A DNA stretch of 64,000 nt, from contig CM064690.1 in assembly GCA_032717465.1 (NCBI GenBank), positions 13,063,830 through 13,127,829 of the forward strand, given 5' to 3'. Below are positions 12,201 through 25,420 of this stretch, piece after piece (the first letter of the stretch is position 1; the number at the start of each line of letters is the position of its first letter). A model generated the notes under the pieces. That model ran no database searches. It was given only the letters and a program-made list of their open reading frames with translations, and was not told where the DNA came from. This stretch comes from Coenobita brevimanus (lineage: Eukaryota; Arthropoda; Malacostraca; Decapoda; Coenobitidae). The position numbers and the translations under genes were made by a program.

Positions 12201-14071
12201 TGCAGTGTAATTTGACTGTGAAGGCTCGGTAGCAACATGAAAAACGAAAAATGTATGTACTGTGCAAGTTATCGAATATGCAGTTTAAGTTTAGGAGAGT
12301 TTATGAGTCCCCTGTCAGCTGACTGGTTGTTCCCCGAATCAAATCCCTTCGTTGTTGCCATTCCTTTCCTCCAAGTTTGGCCTAAATCGGATTAATACTT
12401 AAAAGCTGTCCTTGCTGTGTCAGACTTGGGCCTAGCCTTGTTACCTTCACCTTTGACTCTTGTTCTAATAACACAAGAGGTTCACCCCTATGGTTGACCC
12501 TCAGCTTCCCCACCAACTTTGGTTACAATCGGAATTAACCTCTTTAAATAATTAATTATGGTCACACACATGCACACACGCGCACGGCGAACAAAACGAA
12601 ACACCCGCCTCACGAAAACAGGTGATAAAATAAAAGGGGGAGAAGGTAGAGTGGTCAGATGAAGAGAGAAAAGGGTAAAGAATGACATTAGGAGAAACAA
12701 AGGAAAAAAGTAAGTAAGAAGCAGAAAGAAGAGAAAAGAGGAAGCTAAGGAAGATGGAGAATTAGGAAGGGCACACAAAAGAAAGGGTGGATATGGCGAG
12801 GATGGGAGATGTGGAAGACGGTTGGGTACAGGATCAGGTAAGACGAATGGGAAAGGAAAGAACAAAGAGAAGGTAGATAGGAAAGAAGGGAGAGATATTA
12901 AAGAGAAACAAAAAAGGAGAGATACAGAACTGAGGCAAAACTGTGGAAAAAGATCATGTCTAAGGAAGGCGAGTAACAGAGACGATGGTAGGGAGATAGC
13001 AAGAACATGCGAGGGAAAGGATGGGGGGGGGGAGAAGGATGTAAAGGACAAGGGAAGGAGGGACTCTACAAAGAAGACACAGTAAGGCTGGAAGCCAAAC
13101 ACTATAAAGTTGAATACAAGGGGAGAGAGAGAGAGAGAGAGATGAATTCAGTTTAGTTCATCTGAGCTGAGAGCCGCATCTGAAATTAAAATTTATTGTT
13201 AGACGTCTGGTTGTTCCTCACGGACACACAAGGGGGTGGTGAAGCTGCCTTGTCTTCACTCAGGATTCTTTACTTCTCTCCCAGACGGGGGTCCCAGGTC
13301 TGGCTTTTCCTTGATGAGACAAATGTGTTCTCACAGGCTTGTATCTCTGCCGTTAGCGTCAAATATTTCTTACTAACAAATATAAAAGAGCGTGCTGCTC
13401 ACACTGAACGTAAAGATACATAATGACTACTGGTGGAAGAGATGGCCAAAGGTCGAGATTTGTAGGGAAATATCTAAGTTTCTTATTACGAAGGAATCGT
13501 TTGGATGGAGAAAAGTGGCATAAACCCCAATGTTGCAAGAATTAATGGGGGGAAGGAACAAAAATCAGTTTTAAAAAATTATGTTCATTTCGGCAAGGAG
13601 TAAACGAGTCGAACCTGGATAATCATCTGGCTTTTATCAGAGAGAGAGAGAGAGAGAGAGATTATGCGGGAACAACGAAAAATTCCGCACACATACAGAA
13701 ACAAAGTTATCGTACAGTTACTGTATAAGACTCGAAGCATCCATCAGAGAAGAAAAGAAATGATGAAAATGTTGACAGGCATTACACAGACACCATAAAG
13801 CAGTAAACTACAGACTCTGATAAAAGGCAGGCTAATAGTAAACGTTGTAAGCCCACAGTGGTTCTAGTTAGTTGGACAGGTAGTATGATAGATAATGTAA
13901 TACTTGCATACACATATATGTACATACATAATATTAAGAATGGCAAATAATGAGGCTAAAAAAAAAAAAAATCAATACTAAAGAAAAAGTAATCGCGATT
14001 GTTTTTTATGGTACCTTATACTAGCGAATCTGACTGGTTGATTTGCAGACAGGTGACATTGATATATTCTG
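9264..14071. other. Long unassigned region
   Basis: No gene, RNA or clear transposon could be recognised. There is a (TTG)n stretch near 10055-10080, a T-run near 10480-10495, and imperfect GTTGGTGATGGCG / GTCACCAT-GAA-CCTG repeats at 11465-11680. 12600-13080 is a strongly purine-rich tract, with GA runs at 13121-13141 and 13637-13661. The long minus-strand ORF at 12488-13102 is a product of the purine bias, rich in Ser, Pro, Phe and Leu, and is not a credible gene. Confidence 0.4.
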
Positions 14072-14430
14072 TATCTATCTATTGCCAGACGCCATAATCC
14101 CGTAAGGGGTGGCCATTTGACTTTGAGTTATTTGTTTTACAGGGAGGGGCACTAACCCTCCACCAACTCACTTGTTGATACGTAGGGAGCACGTATGGTA
14201 TGGTTATATGGTTACCACCCAGCGTTGTAAATGGTTTCTTGGCTTTCAGGAAACCATTTCGCTTGTCACTCAATGTAAAGCCACCTGTAAAGGAAAGGAA
14301 AGCAATAACAAGTGACAGGAAAGATGTGAGAAATAAGAAGAGAGGAGGGCAGGCACAGAAAAAGAATGATAAAGGCTAAGGAGGAAGTAGGCAGCACTAC
14401 ATCAAGTGAGTGGATGATGGTCGCCACTAC
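14072..14430 (-). mobile_element. LINE-beta-derived SINE, copy S1
   Basis: Short non-autonomous retroelement read on the minus strand. It has a head with CATCATCCACTCACTTGATG, a pyrimidine-rich stretch, a hairpin core (AAATGGTTTC ... GAAACCATTT), a GGGTGGTAACCATA block and a GGAGGGTTAGTGCCCCTCC block. The 3' end is GGCCACCCCTTACGGGATTATGG...GATAGATA. That end matches the 3' terminus of LINE family beta at 54868-54920, and the middle matches the 5' leader of the beta copy at 63180-63385. It has no ORF. A second full copy is S2 at 59547-59889. Confidence 0.75.
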
Positions 14431-14497
14431 CTACCACTAAATTTATATATTACTAGATACAAATACAATAGTTAGAACGGCATACAAAGCGATAAAG

Positions 14498-15054
<557 letters not shown>

Positions 15055-15720
15055 CTTGCCTCACTCTGTTCTTGTCTCCTCACCTGTGCTGTGTTGCGCT
15101 GTGTTATTCTGTGTCGTTCTGTGAAGTATTATTATCTGATGTACCGATAGATTATTCTAAATAGGCGAGATCATAACTCTTGCCTCACTTCACCTATTTA
15201 AACTTCCTATCATCTGTTCCGTGTTATGTTGTTCTGATTTGTAGCATTATGTGCTATGCAGTCACATCTTCGTAAGCAGTCAGGACTCTTGCGCCACTCT
15301 GTTCTTCCTCATCTCTTGTGCTGTCGTGTGCTGTGCTGTGCTGTAATACGTAACTTGAAAACTGAGGCCAGAGTTGCTTTGTTGTGAAAGTGAATGTGCC
15401 TGCTGTGCTGTGTTATAAAGTGATGTTAGATGCGCAATATTATGCTGAGGAAATGGTATCAAGTGTACTGTGTTATGCTGTGCTGTGCTGGAAAAAATTA
15501 AGTGCAAAATGAGGTGAAGATTGCTGCGGCATGAAGGCTGATGTGTTATGATATGTCGTAAAATATGATGTTGGGTGTATTACTTCGTGCTGTGATGAAT
15601 TCATATTAGGTATGCTGTGCTGTGCTGTGCTGTGTTGTGTAGTGACTTCAAATCTGCTACATTGCGCTGTTACCAGTGATATCCGGTGTGTTGTGCTGTG
15701 CTGCCCCTGTTTAATTCTCT
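15055..15720. repeat. Degenerate TGTGC-pentamer repeat with longer units
   Basis: CTGTG/CTGTT pentamers recur throughout. A longer unit starting CTTGCCTCACTCTGTTCTT recurs at about 15055, 15178 and 15288, giving a loose period near 115-125 bases. On the minus strand this yields spurious HSTAQ-rich ORFs. Confidence 0.65.
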
Positions 15721-15952
15721 TTGTCACTGCCCGTCCTCCTCATTCCTGCCCATCACATCTCGCCTGACCAGAGTCATATGATTGAACAGGTTGTGCTGAT
15801 CTTTGCTGTGAAGAGTAACGTGAAAACTGAACTCAGGCTTTATGTGCTTAAGGTTAATATACTGAGCTGCATTGTGATGTCATCTGTATGTTCGTGTTTT
15901 CATTTTCAAATTTGTGCTCGCGAGGCGTAAACGGGTGTCATGTTTTATTGAC

Positions 15953-15953
<1 letters not shown>

Positions 15954-16045
<92 letters not shown>
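15954..16045. repeat. (TG)n microsatellite
   Basis: About 46 uninterrupted TG dinucleotides. Confidence 0.97.
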
Positions 16046-16048
<3 letters not shown>

Positions 16049-16299
16049 CAAAAGAAAAAAACAATGATTCTAAAACTTTTATGTTCTGTGAGTCCCCATC
16101 TAAATAAGATAACATCCGTAGCCCTCCCGCACTTCACACACCTGTGCCCTTATCCACAACCCTTTACTCACAGTGTAAACCATATTTGGTTCCTACCGTC
16201 GATGAAGCAAACTAAGCATTATCACTAAAAAGGGCATTTTGAGTATTAGATTATAACAATACAAGTGGCTAAATATATAAACACCTACGTGCACATATT

Positions 16300-17260
16300 A
16301 TGCCAGTTACCTGTTACCGTCTCCAACGCCGTGCGACGCAAAGGTCCTCCACAAATCCTCATCAACCATTTCTGTCTAGTGCTCTCTCCCTGATGTTTTC
16401 TCACCTCATACTGACATTCTTCAATATAGTTCTGGTCCAAGTAGGTCCTGGTCTGCCACTTCTTGTTCCCTCAGGAATCCAGGTAACAGCCTCTCTTGTA
16501 TTTCTTCGATCTCCACCTGCTTTTCATTAACCATTCATCAATGTATGGGACATTCGTCATTTCTCTTATTGTTTCTTTTCATATATGCTCCTGCCACTTT
16601 ATCCCAGACTTCGCAATACATTATTTTCAAACGTTCAAATTCTTCGTAATACATTTTTTTTTTTTTAATGTTCGAAACCTTATGTATATGGTCTCACTGA
16701 CATACCACGATTCACTACCATACATACATCAATGCTGATATACCCAATGGTATATACAGCTTTATCTTGGTATGTAGTGTAAGTCTATATGATTTCCACA
16801 CTTAGCTCAACATACACATAATTAACGTCCAATTTCTAACATTTCATTGAACTCATTAACAAATGATAAGACACTTCTTTCACAGTCTGACTTTCCATTT
16901 ATACTCGTATGTGACCACCTTGTGCACACCATTGGTGCATACCTGGTCTGTTTTCATAATAACGGGTTTTCCTTCACTCACTTTCAGACCAGTTCTTTTT
17001 CCTTTTTCTTCTAGCCTTCTCACAATTACTTGAAGATTTTCTATGCATTTACTCATTAAGACCGCGTCATCTGTTTAGTACAGATCTGCAATGTAGTTTT
17101 CAGGGATACATTCAATACTTCCACGTCTATAGTCAGTTACTTCTTGCTTAATGTACTCTATAAGGACGGCAGTTAATAAGTGTAGGGACAGAACGTTACC
17201 TTGCACATGAAGTACACTCAGAAACTGAATTGATAATTTTGTGGTACAGCTGAAATTACA
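16300..17260 (-). pseudogene. LINE reverse transcriptase remnant
   Basis: Reading the minus strand from about 17215 gives a palm-like stretch ADLY-TDDAVLMSK (a stop sits just before TDD, near 17075). KGKRTGLKVSEGKPVIMKTDQV follows in thumb-like order. Far downstream near 16320 is VDEDLWRTFASHGVGDGNR, a phrase resembling C-termini of some LINEs. The TDDA block corresponds to the catalytic YADD of RT. A T-run at 16652-16666 and multiple stops and frame changes show an old decayed copy. The family was not identified. Confidence 0.6.
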
Positions 17261-17947
17261 TTGTTGCTATTATGTGGGGTGTTTACAACAGAAAAGGTGC
17301 AGAAGAGATCACTTGCCATCTATAACCGATCATGATTTTTTCACGTTGATGCCAACAGGCTTGATTTTTTTTTTTTTTTTTTTTTTTTTTTCAGAGAAAA
17401 ACAGTCGACACTATCCCAGTTTGGTGATTCCAAGGTAGTGTCCATTCTGACGTCAAACACCGTCAAGTTATTCCGTACCAAAATGTGTATGGCAGGTGAG
17501 TTGCTTTTACGTGTGGGTAATTATCTTACACTGTCTATAGGTATGCTTTGCACAAGACAGTTTGACAGAACAAGAGTCATGCCTCACTAGTGTTATCTTC
17601 GGAAAATTATTATAAAATTTTACCACCAGTGACTTCAGATACTTTAGACTACCCCATGCTCCCTCCCCCATAAAATACATCTTGACCCCTGAGGGGGCCA
17701 GTTCCTCCAGTTTGAAAACCATGCCTTAATAAGATATTATCCAACTTTAATTAAACTTTGTGGAAATGTTATGAGTAAACTAAATGGCTGTCATATTATT
17801 TTTAGAACAATAGATCAAGTATTAAAGTCACAGGGCCAGGTCAAGTCCCTAAACTGCATTAGGATTTTCGGCTTTACCCGTGGTGTCCAAAATATATTTT
17901 CTTTAACAGATAAAATAACCGGTGTTACTCTCCTGATATGACGGACA
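17261..17947. other. Unassigned with T-run
   Basis: Contains a T-run of about 29 bases at 17364-17392 and no recognised gene. Confidence 0.35.
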
Positions 17948-18262
17948 ACACAGCTGTTGACTTTGTACAGAGGTTTTACTCGCTACTGTTTGGAGTAAAT
18001 CTCTGATGTGTTGGGTGGAGCCAAAGGCTCCTCGTCTCATCGGCTCTCTTCTTACTGACTGTATTATTCCTCCTTCTCCACGCCACACTGTTTCATCTTT
18101 TTGTTTTTACTATCTCTTCTAAAATGGCTACCATTCTTCTGAGCTGTCTGCTTGCATCCCTCCTCCATTACGGTGGGTCTCGTGGGTGCACTAAGTCCCA
18201 CTGACAGAGCACTCTTACTCCTTTTCCGTCCAACTCTAATGCAAGAGTTAACCAGCTGATTC
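17948..18262 (+). pseudogene. LINE family alpha, short decayed fragment
   Basis: The sequence aligns with the C-terminal part of alpha. QLLTLYRGFTRYCLE matches the QLLTLYKGFIRPCVE segment of copy 1. A GGVEPKA-like segment, the SELSACIPP-like segment and a final NARVNQ-like segment follow in the same order. It is interrupted by small deletions and stops. This is a fourth copy of the family in the window. Confidence 0.7.
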
Positions 18263-19064
18263 CCACCATGCAGCTTGCATGCACCATTGTGCTCCTTGAC
18301 GGTTTGGTAGCGCTCTTTTGTCGTGCTTAACATCGTGTTCCAGAGTACTGGCACAAACACAAGCAGTGGAACAATACTTTAGTCAGTAAGGGCTTGATTC
18401 ATCACTTTTATGATTGGAAAAAAAAAAAAAAAAAAAAAAAAGGAACACAGGGAATACAGCAAGTCTGCATGCTCAGACTATTCAAGATCAGTATTGCGAA
18501 TCTCGGCAAGGATTATTGTAATAGGTTCCACAATTTGTTAGCCCACAGTAGCAGATTTCAGCATTTAAGTAAAGAAACTGAAAAATGTGGTCCCTTATCA
18601 TGACCCACAAGCAGCTGCTAAAACGAGATGATGTGAGATCTAGGAATTCAGAGCACTGTAACTTTTAACCTCAAGTTCATGCTGTGAAAATGCCTAGAAA
18701 ACTCCGAATACAATGAAATATCTTGTCATTCATGCAGAAGCATTAACAGCTTCTAGTCATTTGGCACCATTTATACATGACAGTTAGCACTGTATTTTAT
18801 GAACCACCAGAAGGCTAAGACAACTGCTAGATTCAGAATCACTGGGAGGAAATTTGAAGAAGTGCTTTGCCAATCCCTGAAGATGTTAGTTTGGATAAGC
18901 TGGTCACTGGAGCAATGAGTCAATGTTCTCACATGAGCACTTGACTAGAAGGAAACCTGTAAGCAAAAGAAAAAAATATAGTTTGTACAGAATGTGTATA
19001 TTTTTAATATACTTGGGAAAGTAATGAATCATAATTAGGATTTTCTTTTTTTTTCTTTTTTTTT
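18263..19064. other. Unassigned with A-run
   Basis: An A-run at 18419-18441 and T-rich runs at 19040-19063. No gene recognised. Confidence 0.35.
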
Positions 19065-19612
19065 TTGAGCAACTTACGATGGTTTGGGCATATGGAGAGA
19101 ATGGATAATGAGCGATTGGTGAAAAAGATAACTAGATCTGATGTGAGAGGTGTAAGGCTGAGAGGAAGACCACGAATAAGATGGATGGACAGTGTGAAGA
19201 GAGCGCTGGATGCCAGAGGGATGTCTGTTGAGCAAGGAAGAGTGGCTGTGCGTGACAGAAATAAATGGAGAGAAAATGTGAATGAATAAGTGATGACGCA
19301 GCCCTGAGGGGATATTCTCCCGCATTTGGTCTGATCAGCTAGTCAGGTCAGGTGCGGGTAAGGGGATGGGTCTGCTATGATGTGGCAGGGGTAAACCAGT
19401 TCTGCTGTCGGGCCCTGCTGCGGATGTCACTGATTGCATTGCGCAGTTGACCCTTGTGCGGTGTGGTGCGGTGAGGATCTGTCCGTTCTCCCCTTTGGGG
19501 CTAAGATGTGAATGAATGTGTTTGAATGGATGAGTCAATGGGGAGTGTGTCGTCCTGTCTCGGCTACCTCCCTTTCCTTGGGGGAAGCTGCCTAGGTATA
19601 TAGATAGATAGA
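19065..19612 (+). mobile_element. LINE (beta-like), 3' end only
   Basis: 5'-truncated copy that starts right after a T-run. The frame 19065-19289 reads LRWFGHMERMDNERL, then RGRPRIRWMDSVKRAL and RDRNKWRENVNE before a stop. The same blocks, LRWFGHVERMENERL and RGRGRPRMRWRDGV, end LINE beta at 54899-55774. About 320 bases of 3' untranslated sequence follow, ending in TATATAGATAGATAGA at 19597-19612, a TAGA-type tail like that of beta. The divergent 3' UTR suggests a separate subfamily. Confidence 0.75.
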
Positions 19613-20680
19613 ACTTACTCCATATGAGTCATCTCCGGGAGCACGTGGACTGCCCCATACGAACGGGGGTTTTAACAAATTTTCACTAAGTTTCTCGTAG
19701 GAGTACCGTCATGCAGGCTTTATGGGATTTTTTTTTTCTTTCTCTCATTACTTATCCCCATCCCCGAGTCTGAGCCCACAAACAGTGCAACAGTAAACTA
19801 CAATGAACGAAATTCATGCACTTTCTGTTCCATTTATCATGGTATTAGCACCCAAGAAATGCTCATATCTGTCTAGATAAACAGGTTCTTTTATGATAAA
19901 ATGGAATAAAAGTCGGAGTGTGGTTAAAGTAAACGAGAGGAAGATTAAATAAATTACCTGGAGTCGCATGTCCGGGTCAAGTAATGGCTTTTTGGATAAT
20001 TGGAGTAACTGACGACTCAGTATTTGACAGGTGTGAGTCCCGCTGCCATTGTTGACGGTTTCCCACCAACTGGAAAATTTCCAACCACAATAACTCCCGT
20101 AACTATGGTGTGCTGAATAAAAGTATTTCGTGAGTGTTTGTGTAATAACATTTCAGAGATGATGCAAATTTTGAGGTATTTTGTAATGGTCACTAGAATG
20201 GTTATACACCATCGTAGAGCCTGTTTGGCAACCTTCCTGCCGCATTCCACGGGTGATCAGGCAAATATGAAGTAATTCTATTTTGAGAGCAATATGTTAA
20301 AGGTCAAGATCACAGGGTATAGCTTAATGTTTTGCTCATAGACCAATGGGTGGGCACGGGTGTTGCACTCTCTGGATTCCTTCTTGTCCTGTTTCTAGTT
20401 CTTTCTCACCCCATTATTTTGTACCGGTGGGAAGCAAGATGATGAGGATGATGATGATGATAATATGAGGGTTGATAATTTTGATAGTCTTCGTTTCCAG
20501 TCAGTTAAAATGCATGACATTCGAGTGTTCATATAAACTATGCTAGTGGTATCTGTACGCAGTTACGTAAAGCACAGAAATAAATATATTCCGAAGAAGT
20601 TGTGGTGAAAGCTTCATGGAACAAGTGCGTTCATTAACCGCGTGACCTGCGTCGCGCCATGAAATCTTCAGATGAGGGGG
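19613..20680. other. Unassigned
   Basis: No gene or repeat recognised apart from a short GATGATGATGAT stretch near 20440-20462. Confidence 0.35.
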
Positions 20681-20684
20681 GGAG

Positions 20685-20960
20685 GGATTAAGAAATGGGC
20701 ATGGTGAGCAAAGGAATGATTCGGATGGGGTGGGGGGATGTTGATGGGTGGTGGTCCTGGATCAGGAAAGTATACTCTGTGAAAATGGGCGTTGTAGGAT
20801 GTGCGGTTTGAGTATACAGTACTTATGGTACATTTCAAAATATCCTCCATGAATGGAATTTTCAAGAGTGTATATAAATGGGCGCGAGGGAGAAAGGAAC
20901 TGGATGAGGTGGAACTGGGATGTGGGTTGGGGAAAGACCCCCTGTGAAAGTTCATCCTGT
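20685..20960. repeat. Imperfect duplication, about 180-bp spacing
   Basis: Two G-rich segments near 20690-20790 and 20875-20960 give similar minus-strand peptides (FHRVYFPDPGPP and FHRGSFPNPHPS) separated by a CTCCATGAATGG-containing spacer. The minus-strand ORF across them has no known domain. Confidence 0.4.
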
Positions 20961-21700
20961 AGGATTAATACTAAGAACCCAATTATGGATTAGTTCAGAG
21001 CTTTCTTCAAAGAAACAACAAGATAAGCTCGTGTTGCTTTCATTTACCAGGCGTCTTGCAGCGTAGGTAAAAACTAACTCATGCGAGACATAGATCAGTA
21101 GAGAATAAATTCTTCTCTTGCTTCATCTGTTGTAAAGCATCTTCATACACAACAAAATCATGTGAAACTGTTGTGTTTTAGATTAAAACAATAATAATAA
21201 TCGAAAAGCTCTTATAATGAGACCGTGAGGAATGAACACTTAATATTTACCAAGATCTATAGCCCACTTAACTGTTCGGTAGGCCGTGAAGGTATTTTCT
21301 ATAATTTCATAGTGCACGATACATCGTTATATATCAAAAGTACTTTGCTTTGCACCAGGCTATATACAGCAGGGTTGTAAATTCTGACATACCTACTGCA
21401 TGCATCCTTGTACGGTATTTATTAGTATACAAATGAACAGACAGGTAGATCGATTAATCCTTCTTTGTGCAAAATATGCGTTCATCTGTTTGCAAATACT
21501 TGGTAGAAAATGCATCTGGAAAGCGAAATATTTTCCTGATTTTCCTAACATCTGCTTCACACTTTTTCTAGGAAGTACAGAAATTATTATAAGTATTAAT
21601 TGTAAAAATTAGTTAATTACATATTTATATTCATACTCAGTATACATGCACATATGATCGTACATCTATGAGTAAATTGAATTATATATTCAGAAGTAGT
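20961..21700. other. Unassigned, AT-rich
   Basis: No gene recognised. Confidence 0.35.
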
Positions 21701-21839
21701 GTCCTGTTCAGCACAGCACTACCACCACCAGGCTTACATCTTTTACATTATTTTATCCGAGCATGGTACAGCAGGGAGGGGGGGTGTCTTGGTACCTAAG
21801 TCTCGTCTGACTCCCATACATGGTTCCTTCCAGCTGAGC

Positions 21840-22830
21840 CCGTGCTGCTCGTCATGCTTTACCCCCACCACCCTCCTCTTTTGCTACCCATCCCTTCCTG
21901 GGCTTTCTTGCTCATCCTACCCTCCTTCCCTTCCTTTCATGTTGATCCCTTCTCTCATCCCACCCACCCAGCCACTTCGCTGTCTTTCCAGTTTCTTCGT
22001 ATCATTTTCTTCCTCAGGCTTCCATCTTTTCTTACCTTTCCTTCTTCTCTAATCGCTACTTTCCTCCTTAACTAAATATCTTCCTCTTTCCCCCTTTTCG
22101 TACCCCTCCTTCTTCCTTTCTCCTAACCGTCTCATATTCCCCATTCTTTCTCCTTTCTTCTTCTCTCATTCTTCAAATGTTTCTTGTTCATTCCCCTTTC
22201 TCAATCTTTCTTATCCACCCACTCAGTAACCCCTCCCTCTTCCCTCGATCCATCCCTCCTTTCATGTCTCTCCTCTCCCTCTTCCCTTCATTCATTCCCT
22301 ATATTTCTTCCTCTCACAAACATCTCACTCACGTCTCACTCATTCTCCCTCCTCTTTATCTCATCTTTTCTCTACTCCCTCATTCTTCTTCCCCATCTGT
22401 TTTGCTCTCTCTTACCCGCCTCTCCAACTCTCCTTTTCGCTCCCTTATTTTTCCTTTTCATCCTCCTCTATCGCATTCTCTTCTCTTCATTTTTCTCTCA
22501 CCCATTCCATAATCTCTCCTTGTTCATTCTTACTCTACATTTTTCTCCGTTCTTTTCACTTGCTTCTCACCATTGTCCCACTATTTCCTCCGCTCTTACC
22601 TCCACTCATTTTTTTTTTTTTTTTGCACACATTACCCTCTCTCAGTCATTTCTTTCCATTCCCTGACCTGCCCCAAACTAGTCCTTTTCTCTTGTCCTCC
22701 AGCTGTCTCCCACATCTTCTGCCTACCTCTACTCACCTCTCAGCGGTTCCCCTCTTTTCTCTCCCCCCCCCCTCTCTATCAACCTCTCCCTCCTCACTCA
22801 GCTCTCCCATACCATCCCAAACTCAGGGCT
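21840..22830. repeat. Long polypyrimidine (CT-rich) tract
   Basis: Nearly 1 kb is dominated by C and T on the plus strand, with T-run and C-run islands (22611-22624, 22765-22774). Several overlapping plus-strand ORFs of 100-160 residues rich in Ser, Pro, Phe and Leu come from this bias and are not credible genes. Confidence 0.8.
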
Positions 22831-22870
22831 GCCGACAGCCATCACCAGGCCCAGGGCAATGTTATTGATA

Positions 22871-23787
22871 GCCCCTGAAAACTGTACAATATATTATACT
22901 CCAAGTTTAGCTCACGGCTTGAGTGCTCCGTAACCAGTGTGTTACTGCACGTTAATTAATTTGTCAATTGTGGGAAAACTTGTTATAAGAGCAAACGGGT
23001 GCAACGGCTGATCCAGAGTCCGTACTCTATCCTCCTGGTGAGCTGAACCATAAATCTCGCACAAATTTAAACTAATTGGCAGTGGAGCCGGAATGCTAAT
23101 ATTAAGCTTCAGGTGTCATGTACCGAAAAATAAACTGAATGTTTATGCATATATATTTCTGATTGATTTTTAAGTCTATAAGTGGGTGAAAGAAAAGACT
23201 GCTTGCCAGAGTACTATATATATTTTGGCCCTTTGAGTATGACATAAATATACTGTGATATACAACTCTGTACTGAAAATGTTATACATAGCCTCGTTTT
23301 AATGTGTTTCGATATTATTCCTACTTCCTTCTATATTTTCTTTAGAAGTCCAATGTGTTTTTATAAAGAAAACTTCGCTATGTTAAATGTTCCTCCCTCT
23401 TAACACTCTCTTGGAGGGCGCGGGCCTCCTCTGGGGCTGGGGTCCCGGGGATTTTCTTCAGCTGCCCTGCCTCTCTTCGGCCCTGCCCAAACTTACCCCT
23501 TCTCCCTTCTTCAGTTTTCTTCTACATCTCCCTCTTTCTCCACTCTCTGCTGATTTCTTCCTTCCTCTCCTTCTCTGTTTTTTTTTTTTTCTCTCCATCT
23601 CCCTCCCTCTCACCTTTCCCTTACCCAGCCAAACCAAGTCCTTTACTGCCCTTATCACTGTGGCCCACACATGGGTGTGGCTCACGCTCCGGCATCTCTT
23701 TTTGGCTCTGCTTTAAGCACATCAGTTCGCTGTCTCCTTTTCCTCTCTCGCAACACATTTCCATTCTACCACGCCCTTGCCGTCTTT

Positions 23788-23789
<2 letters not shown>
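22871..23789. other. Unassigned
   Basis: AT-rich first half, CT-rich second half (23450-23640). No gene recognised. Confidence 0.35.

Positions 23790-23884
<95 letters not shown>
23790..23884. repeat. (TG)n microsatellite
   Basis: About 47 uninterrupted TG dinucleotides. Confidence 0.97.
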
Positions 23885-23885
<1 letters not shown>

Positions 23886-24059
23886 ATTATTTTCTTCCCC
23901 GATGTATCATATCAAAAGTAGTCATCGATGAGAAAAGGAATTTACCAAACTTGACCCAGCTGAAGACTCAACAACAAACCAAGAAGCATAAATTGTGAAA
24001 TACTGAGCGAATTCTTGTACTCAGTTGTTTCTTCTCAGTCCTTGACTTTTCCTTTCCAG

Positions 24060-24330
24060 AGGTTACCACACACAGCTGACATTCATGCCTGTGTCCGTCC
24101 ATCGTGTCGGGATGATGGCGTCCTCTCCTTCTTTCATCGATGGGTTCTGGGATGGTTGAAGAGTCCAATCCTCGACGCACATCGTTTGTCACAATCAGGA
24201 CAGTGGAAAGTCTGATGTAACGGAGATGGCTGGATCATCCGTGCACGTCTCCTCTCACTCTTCCCACGCACACCACGACACCGTTCGTTCTTGAAGACTT
24301 TGGGGCGTATTCTCAACAGCATCGTAGGAT
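24060..24330 (-). pseudogene. LINE 3' end with C2H2 finger, decayed
   Basis: The minus strand encodes VFKNERCRGVRGKSERRRARMIQPS, then FHCPDCDKRCASRIGLFNHPRTHR and a stop near 24134. Several animal LINE families carry a C-terminal C-x2-C...H-x4-H finger with the SRIGL signature, followed by a short region with an HHPDTMDGH-like phrase, seen here in another frame at about 24090-24130. Only the 3' terminus is present and the RT is missing. Confidence 0.6.
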
Positions 24331-24568
24331 CTCCAGCACCTTTCTCGTACCAGTTTATTTCTGTATATGATATATCAGTATTGTCTTGTAAGTTATTTAT
24401 TCAAACAACTGTATATGCAAATTTAAAGACTAAGGAAAAGGCGTTGCAAAATCTCCAAATCATGTCACAAAACCTGCACATATCTCCACCAACCTGCACG
24501 AAGCACACCATAACACCACTGAGGCTGAGGGTGTGGTAAACTCACTCACCTGAACCTCCACCCACTAC

Positions 24569-24649
24569 CTGTAGTTTGATATGTTGGTGAGTCCTTGTAT
24601 GCCTTGAACCACAAGGCATACAAGCACTTACCAACATATCAAACTACAG
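24569..24649. repeat. Inverted repeat, 38-bp arms, 5-nt loop
   Basis: Arms at 24569-24606 and 24612-24649 are reverse complements with two mismatches. The right arm lies in the reading frame of the Jockey-like LINE that follows; the left arm is an inverted copy of the same coding bases. Confidence 0.9.
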
Positions 24650-25418
24650 CTACTCACACAACATAATACCCAACATTTGGAAACATGGCATTATCATCAC
24701 ATCCCTCAACCCAACAAAGACCCCACGTTACCTTCCTCACACCGCCCCATCACACTTCTATGCACCCCCTCTAAAGTCACTGAACGACTGGTACTACAAC
24801 TAGTTACACCTCTCACCCACCTAGCCCAATCACAACATGGCTTTAGGCCTTTACACTCCACAAACACTCTACTTACAGACCTTACACAGAGAGTTTTTGA
24901 TGACATGAATTCAGCTAGGCCACCACACAGAACACTCCTAGTCACACTAGACATTAGCAAAGCTTTTGATGCCATCCCCTGCCACAACCTTACAAACAAA
25001 ATATTCAACACAAACATGCACAATAACAAAAAGATGGCTGGCAAACTACTTAGGAGGCAGATGTGCACATGTAACATTTGCTGGTCAGTCTTCGAACATC
25101 AGAAACTTCACAAATGGCGTTCCCCAAGGATCTGTTTTGTCCCCTACACTCATTAACCTATACATGCACGACATACCCACACCCCACACACCACAGATAC
25201 ACATAGCTTCCAATGTAGATGACATAACACTTACATGTACACAGCAAAACACAAACACAGCTGCACACATCCTCCAACCTTACCTCAACACACTACACGA
25301 ATGGTTCATCACAAACAGGCTCAAAATAGCCCCAGCCAAATCCACTGTGACCCTTCTCACAAACTGGACAGCAGAACACGGTCACATTCCACACCTCATC
25401 ATAAACAACACTCCCCTA

Positions 25419-25420
<2 letters not shown>

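Noticed and set aside
12488..13102. 204-residue minus-strand ORF
   Set aside because: Explained by purine-rich bias of the plus strand; low-complexity Ser/Pro/Phe/Leu peptide with no domain.
21840..22870. Several overlapping plus-strand ORFs of 100-160 residues
   Set aside because: All come from the long polypyrimidine tract; several frames are open at once, a sign of composition bias.
24015..24215. C2H2 finger on the minus strand taken as a host zinc-finger gene
   Set aside because: Only one finger with the SRIGL signature of LINE C-termini, followed by a LINE-like tail; no further fingers.
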